A stretch of 64,000 bases of DNA from Atherinomorus stipes. Its lineage: Eukaryota > Chordata > Actinopteri > Atheriniformes > Atherinidae. The stretch is taken from assembly GCA_023101725.1 (NCBI GenBank), contig JALJCO010007110.1, positions 370,754 through 434,753 of the forward strand, written 5' to 3'. Under the pieces are notes generated by a model. That model saw nothing but the letters and a program-made list of their open reading frames with translations. It was not told the origin of the DNA and did no database searches. The position numbers were made by a program, and so were the translations under genes. The first letter of the stretch is position 1. The number at the start of each line of letters is the position of its first letter. This document shows, in pieces, positions 11,221-22,334 of the stretch.

Positions 11221-12134
11221 GGCTGCGTTTACATGCAGCCAATAACTCTTTCATAACCAGAAAATTAGCAATAACCCGGTTGCGCACCAGAATGTTATTC
11301 TGGTTTTTAAAAACCGGAATATTACCCCTGGGTTACTCCTTTTCTAACCCGAATATTTGGTCATGTAAACGCTAATTGTAATATCTCCATTGAAAGGAAT
11401 ATTTGTGTTCTGCGCATTTTCTACCTGCAAGGAATCTTGGTCTTTTGAGTAAACTACAGGGAGTATTTGTACCAGCGATCAGACGGTACTCTGCACAGCT
11501 TGCTAGTTTTTATATCACCATGGCAACACCCATCACGAGAGGTGTGCAAACAGTTACTTTGCGGGGCTCCTTCACTCATATGGCAAAGTTTGTTAAAGGT
11601 GTTACAAAAATTCACTGACTCCAGCGTCAGTGAACATCATTACAACCTGTTCCCACCAGTCCTGACTGTGCACCTAGTGTCCAGGGGGGCTCTGGTAGAA
11701 ATGGGAAGCGTGGATGTGTATGGGGTACAGCTCCATTCCCCATTTCCACCACACGTTCTCTCCTTCTACAACCGCAGTAGTGTAAAGTACTGCTGGTGGG
11801 TCAGTACCAGCACAGCAGCGCCAGCAAAAGACTGCATTCTACTGCAGTCAAACCTGCCGCCTCTCGCGGATCTGCGATTAAGCCAACCGGCATCATTTCG
11901 GCTGTAATTCTGAAACTTGGCTGGCTTGACCGCAGTGGCTCCGGATGGTTCATTATCCACCATCATCATGACGTTTTCCGTGCATCATGGTTTGGGTCGG
12001 GATATTCCAGCTGATTGTAGTTATGTATACAGTAGTAACCGTCTGTTCATGCATGTTAATGGGTTATTCCTAATCTTTCAGAAACCGGAATATTGACCTT
12101 AACCCGAATTTTGATGGTACATAAATGTAGTCAA
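11221..12134. mobile_element. MITE with GGCTGCGTTTACATG ends
   Basis: Starts GGCTGCGTTTACATGCAGCC and ends GTACATAAATGTAGTC, an imperfect inverted pair. Just inside each end are further mirrored motifs (AACCGGAATATTA and AACCGGAATATTGACC). The middle (about 11640-12010) contains the motif GGTTTGGGTCGGGATATTCC and may be a second insertion, but I could not define its borders. Confidence 0.55.
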
Positions 12135-12746
12135 TGGTTTAATTCACTCCAGGCAGCCAGAAGTCAGAAGCGTCTTGTCCCGGCATCTCTATTTATGATG
12201 GAGCGGGAAAGCATCAAGCTCCCAGCAAAAGATAGAAAATCAGACTCTTAAACAGTGTAAAGCATCCAGTAAATTTCAAAATAAAAGCTCCCAGCAGATT
12301 TGCAATTGCTACATCATTATCAGTGATGCCAGGTTAGAAGTCAATCAGACAAGGGGTCAGGGGTTTTGTTTTTTATATCATGGACCACTGGACATTTATC
12401 AAGCCCTCTTGGTCATGGTTTTTATAGCATGAACTGGCAGCATCACACATGGCCTTGCAGTTTTGTCATCTGCTCCTAGTCCCTTTATCATAATTTCTTC
12501 ATCATTTATTTCTTTTTTCCACAATTGAGTAGAACAAGTCTTGAGTTGAATGTTTTTAATAGCCAAAAATAAATAAGTAAATAAATGGAGAGGTAAATTT
12601 GTCTTGTCCTTTTTCTCTTTTTGATGATCAGAAAATTGACCCAATCCTTGATTAAAAGACCATGAGCCAAGCCGCACCACAAGTTCATTGATCTCTTGCA
12701 CCACTACCTACATGTGGGGAACAAAATTAGCTAATAATACTGGCAC

Positions 12747-13010
12747 TAGGGCTGAACGATATGGACAAAATTTCATATCTCGATATTCATGCCAGACATC
12801 TCAATATCGATATGATACAATATGACTACGGGTTAGTTGAAAACCAGCACTTTGGTGGAAAGTGCAGTTTTGTTTGTGACTTCCAGAGTTTTATATGCAG
12901 GACAAGCGCAGGGGAAATATATATCTATTAAATAGTTGTTTTTGCGATATTAATATCTTGAAAGTCCATATCTCGATATAGATACGACAACGATATATCT
13001 TTCAGCCCTA
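12747..13010. mobile_element. 264-bp hAT-type MITE with perfect 8-bp duplication
   Basis: Element TAGGGCTGAACGATATGG ... ATATCTTTCAGCCCTA, flanked on both sides by ACTGGCAC (12739-12746 and 13011-13018). Inverted ends, AT-rich interior with repeated CGATAT motifs, and an 8-bp target duplication are diagnostic of a non-autonomous hAT element. The perfect duplication suggests a fairly recent insertion. Confidence 0.85.
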
Positions 13011-13557
13011 ACTGGCACCACACAACTAAAACTTGACACAAAGTAAAAACACTACCAGTCTGAAACATTAAATATGCCGTAACCGCTGAAAATTGTAGTT
13101 TCTGCATTTACTGTTCAGGTATTCATCAGTAATATAGTGAAAATAAGAGGAAATGAGTGAATATTTGCTTTGTAAGTCAATTTCAGTGTACGCCCCTAAA
13201 TTTTCTGCTTGCACGCCTAAAACTTTAAGTTGGGGCCACTGTGCTCCTGGTAAAAAAAATAAATAAATAAAAATCTGGAGTCCCGTTTCTGGTTCTCAAA
13301 TTCATGCTTTGTGCTGTAAAACGAACAGTGCACTTGGGCCTTCTCTCCAAATCTAGCTGGCAGCAAATCTTATTTAGTGGCTGGGATCAAATGCATTACA
13401 GCTACAATTTTTTGCATGGCCTACAAAAGCTGTGGACCTGGTTTTCACATAATCTGATTAACTGGGGCTTTTCTTAGGACTTTAGTTTTGTTAAAATATT
13501 TTGATATGTAAACACTATTTGCCCCCCCCCCCCCTCGGTTTAAATCCAAATACAGAC

Positions 13558-13660
13558 CCACTGGTGGTGTTCCTCTTCCCCAGGAAGTCATGGTCTCGAT
13601 TCCCATTCCTCTAAACATTGAGACCAGAGTTGATCCTTGACCATGAGTTGGCATGCTCAC
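13558..13660 (-). CDS. piwil2: piwil2, second coding exon (MFRGMGIET motif)
   Basis: Acceptor TTCTTCCATGTACAG then phase-0 reading [20 protein letters not shown] and [13 protein letters not shown]. The core [12 protein letters not shown] is nearly identical to LVSMFRGLGIET near the N-terminus of mammalian PIWIL2, which identifies the gene. The 3' border is uncertain: a GTGGGT donor would end the exon at 13562 in phase 0, but the next traced exon needs phase 1. That is met by ending at 13558 (donor GTCTGT, weak), giving the join VGRGAT. A missed exon between is the alternative. Confidence 0.85.
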
Positions 13661-13744
13661 CTGTACATGGAAGAAAATCTTAGCCGACATCAAAATCTAA
13701 AGATGCAAACATTATATAAACATATTACCACTGCTTGTTCACAC

Positions 13745-14161
13745 CTGCTCTGTTGTCAAAGAAGGGGGATCTGCTGCTGGGACTGGTGTTTCAAATGGAG
13801 GACTGTCTCCATGTGCTGCCAGTGTAGGCAACAGAGCACCTCTGGCCACCCCAACTTTTGGTTTGCTCTCTGCAGAGAGCAGCCCCCTGGCTTGCCCATC
13901 TCCTGAGCCATCTGGCTGCAGTAACAGCCCTCTACCTTGTGCAACCATAGGTTCACCAACGGGTAGTGATGCTGCCCGTACTTGAGGGGAATCTGCAGGA
14001 GTCAGGAAACCCCTGGCTCGTCCTACACCAGGACCTTCAGGAGTGAGTGGGAGCCCTCTACTACGTCCTACAGCCAACTGCTCGGGCTGCAATCCTCTTC
14101 CACGTCCTATCCAATGGACGCCCGCCATGCCACTGAGGTCTGGAGGTTTGCTTGGATCCAT
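13745..14161 (-). CDS. piwil2: piwil2, first coding exon with RG-repeat N-terminus
   Basis: ATG at 14161-14159 opens MDPSKPPDLSGMAGVHW and runs 139 codons in frame to the donor GAGCAG/GTGTGA. Mammalian PIWIL2 also begins MDP. The exon is Gly/Arg/Pro/Leu-rich with GRGRGL, GRSRGL, GRARGF, QGRGLL, GQARGLL and GVARG motifs placed about every 15 residues. Such motifs are arginine-methylated and bound by Tudor proteins in the germ granule. Plausible acceptors for a leader intron lie just upstream (TTGCATCCAG, then AGACCAG), so the 5'UTR is probably spliced. Confidence 0.88.
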
Positions 14162-16000
14162 TTTAATCAGTTTCTGCTCTGGTCTCTGGATGCAACAATG
14201 GAGGAAAACTGCAAAGGAGGAAAAACTGGTATATTTAAATTTGCCAATAAACACATTCGGACGATGAAGAAAGTAAAATTTAGCAAATAACTTCATTTTG
14301 AGCTTGTTCTATAATCCTTATCCTTACTGCACTGGTACATTGTATTCTATTATAGTTCCAATTAGCAACCTTAGGAAACTTTTTTGTTTTATTTATTCCT
14401 TTTGTTCCGACAGCAGGAGCAGACTGGCAAATTGGATCCATCCGTATTATATCCAATTATTCACCTATTAATCCTCTATCAATTTCAGAGCCTCCATGTG
14501 AGATACTGTTGTCAATTTCAGTAATCCTGTTTAAAAATATATATATACCTTTTTGGGGGGGGGGGGGGGGGGGGGGGGGGGCGCAAGACTTTTGCAGCTT
14601 TAAGTGCACCACACTTTGCCAACAGTACCAGATACCTATGATCAGTTCAGTCTGGATTGAATGCCTCCTGCAACTAGCTCTTAACTGCAAGAAAGTGCAA
14701 TAATGTTTAAATAATCCAGTGGCACTGTGCCAACTATTTGCGCACTAACTGACTTAGCTTATCATTTTTAAAACCTGGAATATAGTGCAATTTGTATGTG
14801 TTTGTCTATTATTCACAATAATTCATGAGGCTTTCACTGAGCCTGAGCCAAATTAATCAGAAAAGCTTGATGAGAGTTAATGCATTTTGACCACTGCGGT
14901 GCCCAATGTGTGTGACGTCATGCACACTGACCGGAATCAAGACGACTGCCAAAACTAAAAAACTTTTCAGTGAAGCATTGGAGTGAGAATATAAAAACAA
15001 GAGTAGCCTCTATTAACGTTACTCCGTTTGTTTGAGCTGCTCCTGGAGGCTATCCTGGATAAAATCTAAATAGTATTCGACAAAACTAATATAACAGGCC
15101 GCAGTATATTTGATTTGAAAAAGAAAAGAAAATAAATAAATAAAATCTTGCATTTTTCTGGCTGTTTGACCAGCCAAAAACGTGGCATATCAACAAAGCC
15201 AAAGAGGAGCTGCGTTTCACAAAATCAAACTCCAAATAGATAATTATCATGAAACAGAACAAACGTAAATCCAGAGGGAGGAAAATTTGCCAGAAGCAGG
15301 ACACCCTCAGCCATTTCAAAGTTTGAAATGGTTAGTTTCCGTAAGTTCAATAAAAGGTAGCATTTCGAGATTCTTTCATTTATTTCTATGCCCCCCTCCC
15401 CCTCCTTTAAATGATGACTGACATTTTTCTAATCCCCATTGAATTATTCACAGGAACGCGCTGAGTGACCTGTTATGGCTGATAAGCTACATTTCATTTC
15501 TTGCCACCAAAAACTTTTAATTACAAATAAATAAATTATAGTATCTTGCTTCTACCTCATCGTAAAAACTTTACTTACGCTTAAGTGATAAATTTCCACT
15601 TATTACTTGAGCGACTGAACCATGTCCTGCCCGAAAAAAAACCTAATGCGGAACTTTTCCTCAACGAAGTATAGCAAAAGTGTCACATTAATTAAATTTA
15701 CAGCTGCTAGCTAACCGACACACGTGCTGCAAAACTTAGCGCAAACGTCCGTTGACCGCTAAAACAGAAACAAGCTCCATACACTTCAAGTTATCGACCA
15801 ATAACAGTAATAAAATATAGTAAATCTTAAAATTATGATTTAAAACTTACATGAAGTACAACAATATGTACAGAACGACGTTTCCACCACGTGCCACTCA
15901 CACCTGAACTGAACTGGACCGGTTGGGAATGGAAAGGTGGCATCTGCCCTCCAACAACCTTATTGGATAATGAACACATTCTGCAGCAGGCATTGGTCCA
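14162..16000 (-). promoter_or_regulatory. piwil2 upstream region, possible leader exon
   Basis: No coding sequence. On the minus strand, donor-like GTAAGT occurs at 15850-15845 (after TACTTCAT) and again near 15580, either of which could end a non-coding first exon; neither can be proven. The region also holds a 27-base G run (14555-14581) and an AT-rich stretch at 15270-15440 related to the interior of the transposon near 4250-4400, so part of it is repeat-derived. Confidence 0.3.
14555..14581. repeat. 27-base G homopolymer
   Basis: An uninterrupted G run preceded by TATATATATACCTTTTT. Similar but shorter C or G runs occur at 5421, 8619, 8671, 13521, 48745 and 54411. Length is likely to be unreliable in assembly. 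Confidence 0.9.
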
Positions 16001-16496
16001 CTTTGCCTGTCAATCTTCAATCTGTTTTTGAAGACGTGATTCCAGCGAGGAAATATGCTTTGTTGCCCCTCAGTGGTTAAAATCTGCATAACTTTTATGT
16101 ACATAAGGCTAGACAGACAGCTAAAGTGGATTACAAAAGATAATTTGTTGTATTGTGTCTTGCCAAAGTTAAATATAAATGTATGAATTTGGTCAGTAGA
16201 CAAAAACTTCCCAGTACTGGTTAACTGCAGTTCTCTGTAGCAAATGGGGAATGACCTGATCTCTGTGTGTTAGCAATAACCTGTGATGGACCCGTGACAT
16301 GTCCAAGGTACACCCCACCGCTCGTTTGTTAGCAGCTGGGATAGATCCCAGCCTCCTCTATGACCCTGCCTTGGGATCAATAAGTATATAGAGAATAGGG
16401 GCCAGTATGGAATGCTGTTTAATAAATAAACAAACAGACAAGCCAACAAATAACTAGATAAATAAAAAATAAATAAATGTTATATTAAATGCTTCA

Positions 16497-16536
<40 letters not shown>

Positions 16537-18153
16537 TTTTTATTATTCATTTTATTAATTATTCCATAGGTGCTCATTAACTATGGTAATGCTCAAAACT
16601 TAATTCTTTTAGATCTGAAATGGCACAGCTAAAAGATAGTTGCCATGGAATGACGCGTCGCTTACCACCTAGTCTGATGACGACAAAGTTCTTTTTTATG
16701 TCAAGAAAAAAAATCCTAATGAGGAAGTGGAGTGGAGGTTGTCTCATATTGGCAAAATGCATGAAAGCCCAAAGAGATTTGATTTTCAGGTCACTGGTCA
16801 GACATTTTGGCAATTAATCTTGCTTGAAGTTTGAAATAATCACATAAAAGCTCCCAGAGGTTTTGAGGTGACGACTTTGTGCTTGCACCTGCTCTCTGCA
16901 GGAATATATTAGCCACTTTACCTGAAAGTAAATGCTTCTTTGTTGCCTATTTTTAGACAGTTAGCTCTTGGATGTTGCACAGAGAGCAAGAACTAAAGGG
17001 GAACTTGCTTCCTTTTTTTCTTGTCCTGTGAATAGATTAAACTGCAACATAGAAAGTGATCTATAAAAAAGGCCATAAACTCTGTCCCTCAGGACCTCCT
17101 CAAGACCAGCTTAAACTTAGACATATTAAATGCAAAGTCAGAGATATTAAACGATCCCCATAACGGATCTTTTAAGTGCAACTAGAATATAAGTGAGTAG
17201 GAGATCTCCTCCATAAGCGAGGTTTGCATGTCAAGCATGTCTGTCCTTGCTTTTCCATAAATTGTTATGCTTCATTTCATTTATTGCATAAATGCCTTCA
17301 TTTTTGTATGAGAAAACACAACATCCAGGCACTAAGTGACAACTGCAAATTGAAAATGTAATAGAATATGCTATCATGCAGAGAGGCTTTCAGGGCAGCA
17401 TTTGATTATCTATTCTCATGAACTCCTCTTTAACATCATCCCTGCTGTCTCTTCAATGGATGTGTTTTCTTACCATGAACACAAATAGATGCCTTTAATA
17501 TACATATTTTTTTAACATATCTTTTTTTTTTTTAAACAATGAACATTTTGGACAGCTATAACTGAACAACAGTTTCTTTTACAGAGAAAAAGAGCAGATA
17601 ATCAGACGTGCGAAATGCTGTTGGCCTTGAATTTATGCTACAAAGATACATTAACCCATAAAAATGTCCACAGATATTTAGTTACATATGAAGATCAGAG
17701 GTTGAATCACTGTGTAATTCACCGGTTTTTATCTTTGCAACAACAAAAAAGGAATGAAAGCAAAGAATATAACCTTAAAGGCTTTTTTGGGAACAACTGT
17801 GACCACATTTAGGTGTTTCTCTCTGTTCTTTGTCAGTTTTAAGTGATTTTTCTCACCTCTTGAAAAAACTGTTTATAGCACACGTGACATAAAAATATGT
17901 ATTTTATTTAGTCTGCTTTCCAAGTTCCTACACATGTTGTGTAACATGTGGAGAGCTAAGATTCTTGAAATTTGAATGGTGTATAACATTCAAGGATGCA
18001 GTCAAATAGATTCAATAAACACTTATCTCTGACCAGTCAAAATACAATTTATTTTTGAAGCCGTACTCCTGCAACAAAAAAGGTCATCCTACATCAGCAA
18101 GGGTCCAGTGAAAGCAGTCCTGTCAAATAATTTTCAGAGAAAATTGATGGATT
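16001..18153. other. Intergenic, mostly unassigned
   Basis: Contains an old SINE tail around 16270-16395 (GTGACATGTCCAAGGTACAC, AGCTGGGATAGATCCCAGCC), a (TA)n microsatellite at 16501-16533, and otherwise AT-rich sequence in which I see no gene, exon or RNA. Confidence 0.5.
16501..16533. repeat. (TA)n microsatellite
   Basis: About 16 uninterrupted TA units. Likely polymorphic. Confidence 0.9.
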
Positions 18154-19498
18154 TTAAAGGGATATTGTGTAAGTTCTCCTGTGTTTTATCCACAAAAACT
18201 GATTATTTGGTTCAAAAGTGTTTTTTCATTAATCAGTAATCACTCCCATCAACAAAATGAAGTGCTCCTCTAAGTTCTAAATTTGCCGTTTGTATCATTC
18301 ATTTACACATCGAGCGGGTCGGCTCGGTGGAGGCTGCCATGTCGTATCGCCATGTTTTTGCGTTCGGGAGAAGTGTGACGGTAGGAAAACACAGAAACTC
18401 ACCGGACACACCGGAGTTTTCAGCTCAGTTCGAGGTAATGCCTTTGAAAAGTCACCGCGCTGCAGAGGGGGAGAGACTAGCGTCTCACTGACGCTGGGTT
18501 CACGTGCAGTCGGGCAGACGGCCGTTAGTAACAAACCAGATGTTATTTTAATCAATAAAGCCGAGCGAAAGACGGTAAAACATGGGTCAGGGAAAACAAT
18601 ACGACATCGCCATGACAACTGAACAGATGTGGACTGATGTCACTGTAACTGACGGACCACGTCTTCACATAGAGGCTGGTGATAACTTTACATGCAGCGG
18701 CTGTCATCGGTCTGCCCGGTTTCACGCGAATGCAGCATGAAAAGTACGAGGGAGCTGCTCCCATAGACTGTATATAATTACTGGACGTAGCTTCCGGTCT
18801 CTTCTGAATAGAGAAATGTGAAGCCAGTTGGGCGTGTCTTACCGTCGCCATCTTGCCGTGTCACGTACGTCGTCACTCCAGGAAAATCCTAAAATGGGCA
18901 CAGCGCGGCCGCGGGGCAAATGATTGACAGCTGACGTACTGTGGGCTAAACGCTAACTGAGCTAACACGAAACTAAGAGGAGCTAACAAAGATAAGCCCC
19001 CTAAGCGGCATGGTTAAGGTAAGACATGCTTAGACTTGCAATTCGCTGACTAAACACCGCCGTTGTGCGACTCTGTAACAAACTGAGACCTTATTAAGAG
19101 CAAAGAAGGAGCTAACTAGGAGCCTCCGGTCGGCAGGCGGAGCTTCCGGTCTGCCGCATGTCAATCATAAGGACACGCCCTTAATTATGTGTAATTTGAA
19201 GAATAAATAACATCTAAACGAATGAGTTATAAAAAAATTCACCCCCCTCACAGTTGACATGAAGGTAAACTTGACCTAATAAACCTAAAATGATTTTTTG
19301 AACCAGGCTGTAAACCTGTTTATTTCTGCTGTGAAGTTGGCGTTTTTAACATGGGAGTCTATGGGGATTTGCTCGCTCTTGGAGCCAGCCCCTAGCGGAT
19401 GAAGGGAGGATTACACTATTTGCAACAAGAAAGCGAGCTTCACTGTTCTGAGGCGGAGTTTGCCCCTTGGCTGCTCCCGATTACACAGTGTCCTTTAA
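18154..19498. mobile_element. TTAA-flanked element, about 1.35 kb
   Basis: Begins TTAAAGGGATATTGTGTAAG and ends GATTACACAGTGTCCTTTAA, so inverted ends and TTAA borders are both present. GC content and CpG are higher than in flanking DNA. A second repeat (18759-19403) that also occurs alone at 40482-41105 is nested in it. There are open frames of about 100 codons on both strands near 18300-18620, but they resemble no family I know. Confidence 0.65.
18759..19403 (+). repeat. Dispersed repeat, copy A (inverted partner at 40482-41105)
   Basis: Runs from CTCCCATAGACTGTATATAA to GGAGCCAGCCCCTAGCGGAT. The same unit appears reverse-complemented at 40482-41105: shared segments include the TTGACCTAATAAACCTAAAA block, GGACACGCCC...AATTATGTG and GCCATCTTGCCGTGTC. 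About 640 bp each. Confidence 0.75.
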
Positions 19499-22169
19499 AG
19501 AATTAAACCTAAATGTATGTGTGTGTTTAATTTGCACTGAAAACAGGGCGGGGAATCAAGTGTCACACCACAAGCAATGAGTGGCTTTTTCTTTTCATTC
19601 ATTCTTTTTTTTTTTTTTTTTTTTGGGACATTACTAATACCACAGTTCCCTTTAGGCTACAGTGGTGCCGAGCTTAGTGTTGAGATTTGACCTTATTACA
19701 CAGGCTTGGTTTGATGTTAAAAATAATTCAAGAATGGATACAAAAACATCTATTAAAATATGTAAGCGTTATTGAAATGACTGGATTTAAAATAAGAACG
19801 ATAAGAGTCCTGTAATAGCCTACCTTTAACAACAAAAATAAATCTACTGAAACTAAGATAAAACTCTTTCTGTGGCCAGGTACTTCTAAAACAAATGTGT
19901 TTTTCTACTCTGCGTAGATTTTGCCGTCATGATGAAATTACCTGTTTGTTGCCAAGCATCTGCTCAGTGCTTGATTGTGTCATTTTATTAAGGTCATGCT
20001 CTTAAAGCCTCAATTTGCTGCCAAGAAAACAAGATAAACTATGTCTTTCTCACAACTGGCCTATGAAGAGGCGCAGTCTCCACCTGTATGCCTTCAGCTA
20101 TAATCTATAAGTGTACAGACTTTAGTGCAGAGTGGTAACGCTATGATGGTCAGTGTCAGAGCATTATGCCCTAATAATGCAGCAACTCTGAACTAGATAA
20201 GAAGAGATAAATATATTGGTGAAATTATAGGTGAAAATTGGAAAATAAAATGATTGATTTCATTATTATTGATAGAGAACATGCCGCCCTCCTCTTCTGG
20301 TTTCATTAAAGCTCTTACTGCCCTTTTTAGAAGGGATGCAGGAAAAGTCACATGCACCCACACAAGGCTTGTGTATTGGACAGAGAATTAGCAACATGGC
20401 AACCAAACAAACCACCGGGGAGTTTGCCAGCTAGAGGGGATCAAAACAGGTTTTGCATTTTTAGGTCAGGTTCAGTAATTGGATCAAACTAAACTTTTAC
20501 TTAGAAGAAACCACCCCACGATTCTTAAAGAAGTGGAGAGACCTGCACTTTCAGATATTTCAGTGTGGCATTTGTTGACAAATCAAATATTTCTGAGTCA
20601 GAACAGACTCATGCTTGTTGCCTTAAAGCACCACAGATTTATCCATGCACACAGCTGGAATACATGGATGGATAACTGGCCAGGCCTTGCAGGGAAAATC
20701 TCTTTTTGAAGTGCTGCCGCAAAGCCAATCCACCAACTATAAAGATGGACAAAAAAACTGTAAAGTTTTAGGACTTTTTTTTTTATTTAGATAGCGTTTT
20801 ATTTTGTGCCTATTTTGTTCAAAATTTACAAAGAGCTGCAAAATGACTACAAAAATAACCATAAGGTATTTAAGTTTCAGTATGAGCTTACTGGGGTCAG
20901 AGTTACATCTTTTCTGCTCTCTCATTACCAGGTAATTCATACCCCATTATTACAAAGACAGTGGGCGCTGAGAAAAGCAAGAACACGCAGACAGGTTGTT
21001 TTGCATAAGTGCCAAGAGCTCACCTTTGAGGCTTTCCAACTGGGCCATCTCTTCTGACATCTACACATAAGTCATATCTTTAGCTTAAATGGGCTAAATT
21101 TCCCTGACAGCAAGAGGTCTAGTAGAAACTGCTAGTGGTCACGGGTGTTAATCTGATGTGACAATCATCACTGACCTGCCACTCACAGTGAGTGGAGGTT
21201 AATGGTGAGTAAAAGGCCAAGGCTGTGATGGCTGGGGATGAGGGGGGTATGGGACAGCTGTGACAGGGCTGGGATGGGGGTGATGTATAGGAAGCTGCAT
21301 TGGTCTCTCCAGAGCCAGAGGGGACAAACACACCACAGCTGTTGCTGCTGCGCTTGGACAGAGATGGAAGCAGTTAGAACTTGGGAAGATTTTCTTTATA
21401 TCCATCTCTCAATATCCTTTAAGTCCAATTTTCTCTTTCAATTTGTCTCGAGTGCTTGAATTCTGGAAGTAAGACAACTAAGAAAAGCATCAGCAAATAA
21501 AATTAGAGAGGGTGCTCCCCACCCAAGAGAAGATGCACTTACTGTTAAAAGGCTTTTTGTTGATTTTGGGGGCTCTGTTTCTAAACAGACACTTTGTACT
21601 TGTTGCCAAAATGCCATGAGGTCAATTTCCATTTTTTGCTACTTCAAAAATCACGTGGGAAATGCCGGATCCCCTCCCCCCAGAAAAGAATGCCTTCTTT
21701 TCTGATTTTCGAAAAATGCCTTCTTTTCTGAGCTGCAACGCATTAAATAAGTCTAAGCTCATTGATAGGGAATTATTATGCTAAATAATATCAGTTCTTG
21801 AAAAATCAAATCAAATGATAAACTTTTGATACAATTAATAAAATCAGTTTGCTTTTCTAACATTTTTCTCTAATTGCGCTATTGGAAAAGGAGCGCAAAT
21901 AAAGCCATGCACAGTTTTGCACGTTTGAAACTCCGTGGCTGCACTCCGGAGCTGCTGCTGCTGTGTTCTCTCTGCAATGCCTTTTCAGTGATGTCTCTGC
22001 GCCCTGCAACGGATGCGTCACATGGATAGGTGCGGTTTGAGGAGCGCAACTAACTAAATTGTCCGTATTTGTCGAGGTGTTTCACTGTAAAGCTCCAGCC
22101 TTTTCAAATCAGCCGTGTGGAGATTCCTGAACTTTTCATTTTACATTTATTGGAGCACTTTTTTTCGAG
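19499..22169. other. htr7 upstream region
   Basis: Unique-looking sequence without a recognisable gene or transposon. From about 21890 to 22170 base composition becomes richer in GC and CpG (CTCCGGAGCTGCTGCTGCTG, GGATGCGTCACATGG), as expected near a promoter and 5' leader. A short imperfect duplication of GCCTTCTTTTCTG occurs at 21690-21730. I cannot place a transcription start. Confidence 0.45.
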
Positions 22170-22190
22170 ATGGACCGTGCCTTCGTATAG
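22170..22190 (+). promoter_or_regulatory. Upstream ORF 1 in htr7 leader (6 codons)
   Basis: ATG GAC CGT GCC TTC GTA TAG. The context GAGATGG (purine at -3, G at +4) is favourable for initiation. It is meaningful only if the transcript starts upstream of it, which is not proven here. Confidence 0.4.
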
Positions 22191-22251
22191 CATCTCTTCA
22201 GAGTTGTCCTTCAAAAGCAGGAACCAGTGAAGCGACTTGTTGGTAGCTCTG

Positions 22252-22257
22252 ATGTAG
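22252..22257 (+). promoter_or_regulatory. Upstream ORF 2 in htr7 leader (start-stop ATGTAG)
   Basis: A minimal start-stop element, ATG directly followed by TAG, in weak context (C at -3). Elements of this type can stall ribosomes. Confidence 0.35.
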
Positions 22258-22334
22258 TGCAGCCACAACGCATTTTTTGTCTTAAATCAAACACCGCTGG
22301 ACAGGAGCTGTGAGAAGGTTACTCATATCCAAAT

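Larger units (their letters stand above)
1374..13557 (-). other. piwil2: piwil2 large intron, nested transposon cluster
   Basis: About 12.2 kb between the traced second and third coding exons. Nearly all of it can be assigned to repeats: an outer element with 15-bp inverted ends (1438-4781), an antisense L1 remnant, two hAT-like elements with CAGGGCTCCAG ends, a SINE, two copies of one TTAA-flanked MITE, and two further MITEs. The segments 10957-11220 and 12135-12746 show no gene and no clear element; 13190-13290 looks like a single decayed hAT end (CTGGAGTCCCG). An additional small coding exon inside cannot be excluded. Confidence 0.7.

Noticed and set aside
11403..11907. Open frames of 71 and 146 codons on the plus strand
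   Set aside because: They lie within the MITE 11221-12134, resemble no protein, and have no splice or start context.
13739..14296. Extension of the piwil2 start upstream to an ATG at 14296 (MKLFAKFYF...)
   Set aside because: The added 45 residues look like translated non-coding sequence. MDP at 14161 matches the known PIWIL2 start, and acceptor-like CAG sites lie between.
14555..14581. G27 run as a G-quadruplex regulator of piwil2
   Set aside because: A single homopolymer at the end of a TA/T tract, in a repeat-rich setting and prone to assembly error; nothing ties it to the gene.
18290..18622. Overlapping 110- and 107-codon frames on both strands
   Set aside because: Located in the CpG-rich interior of the TTAA element; open frames on both strands are expected there from base composition.
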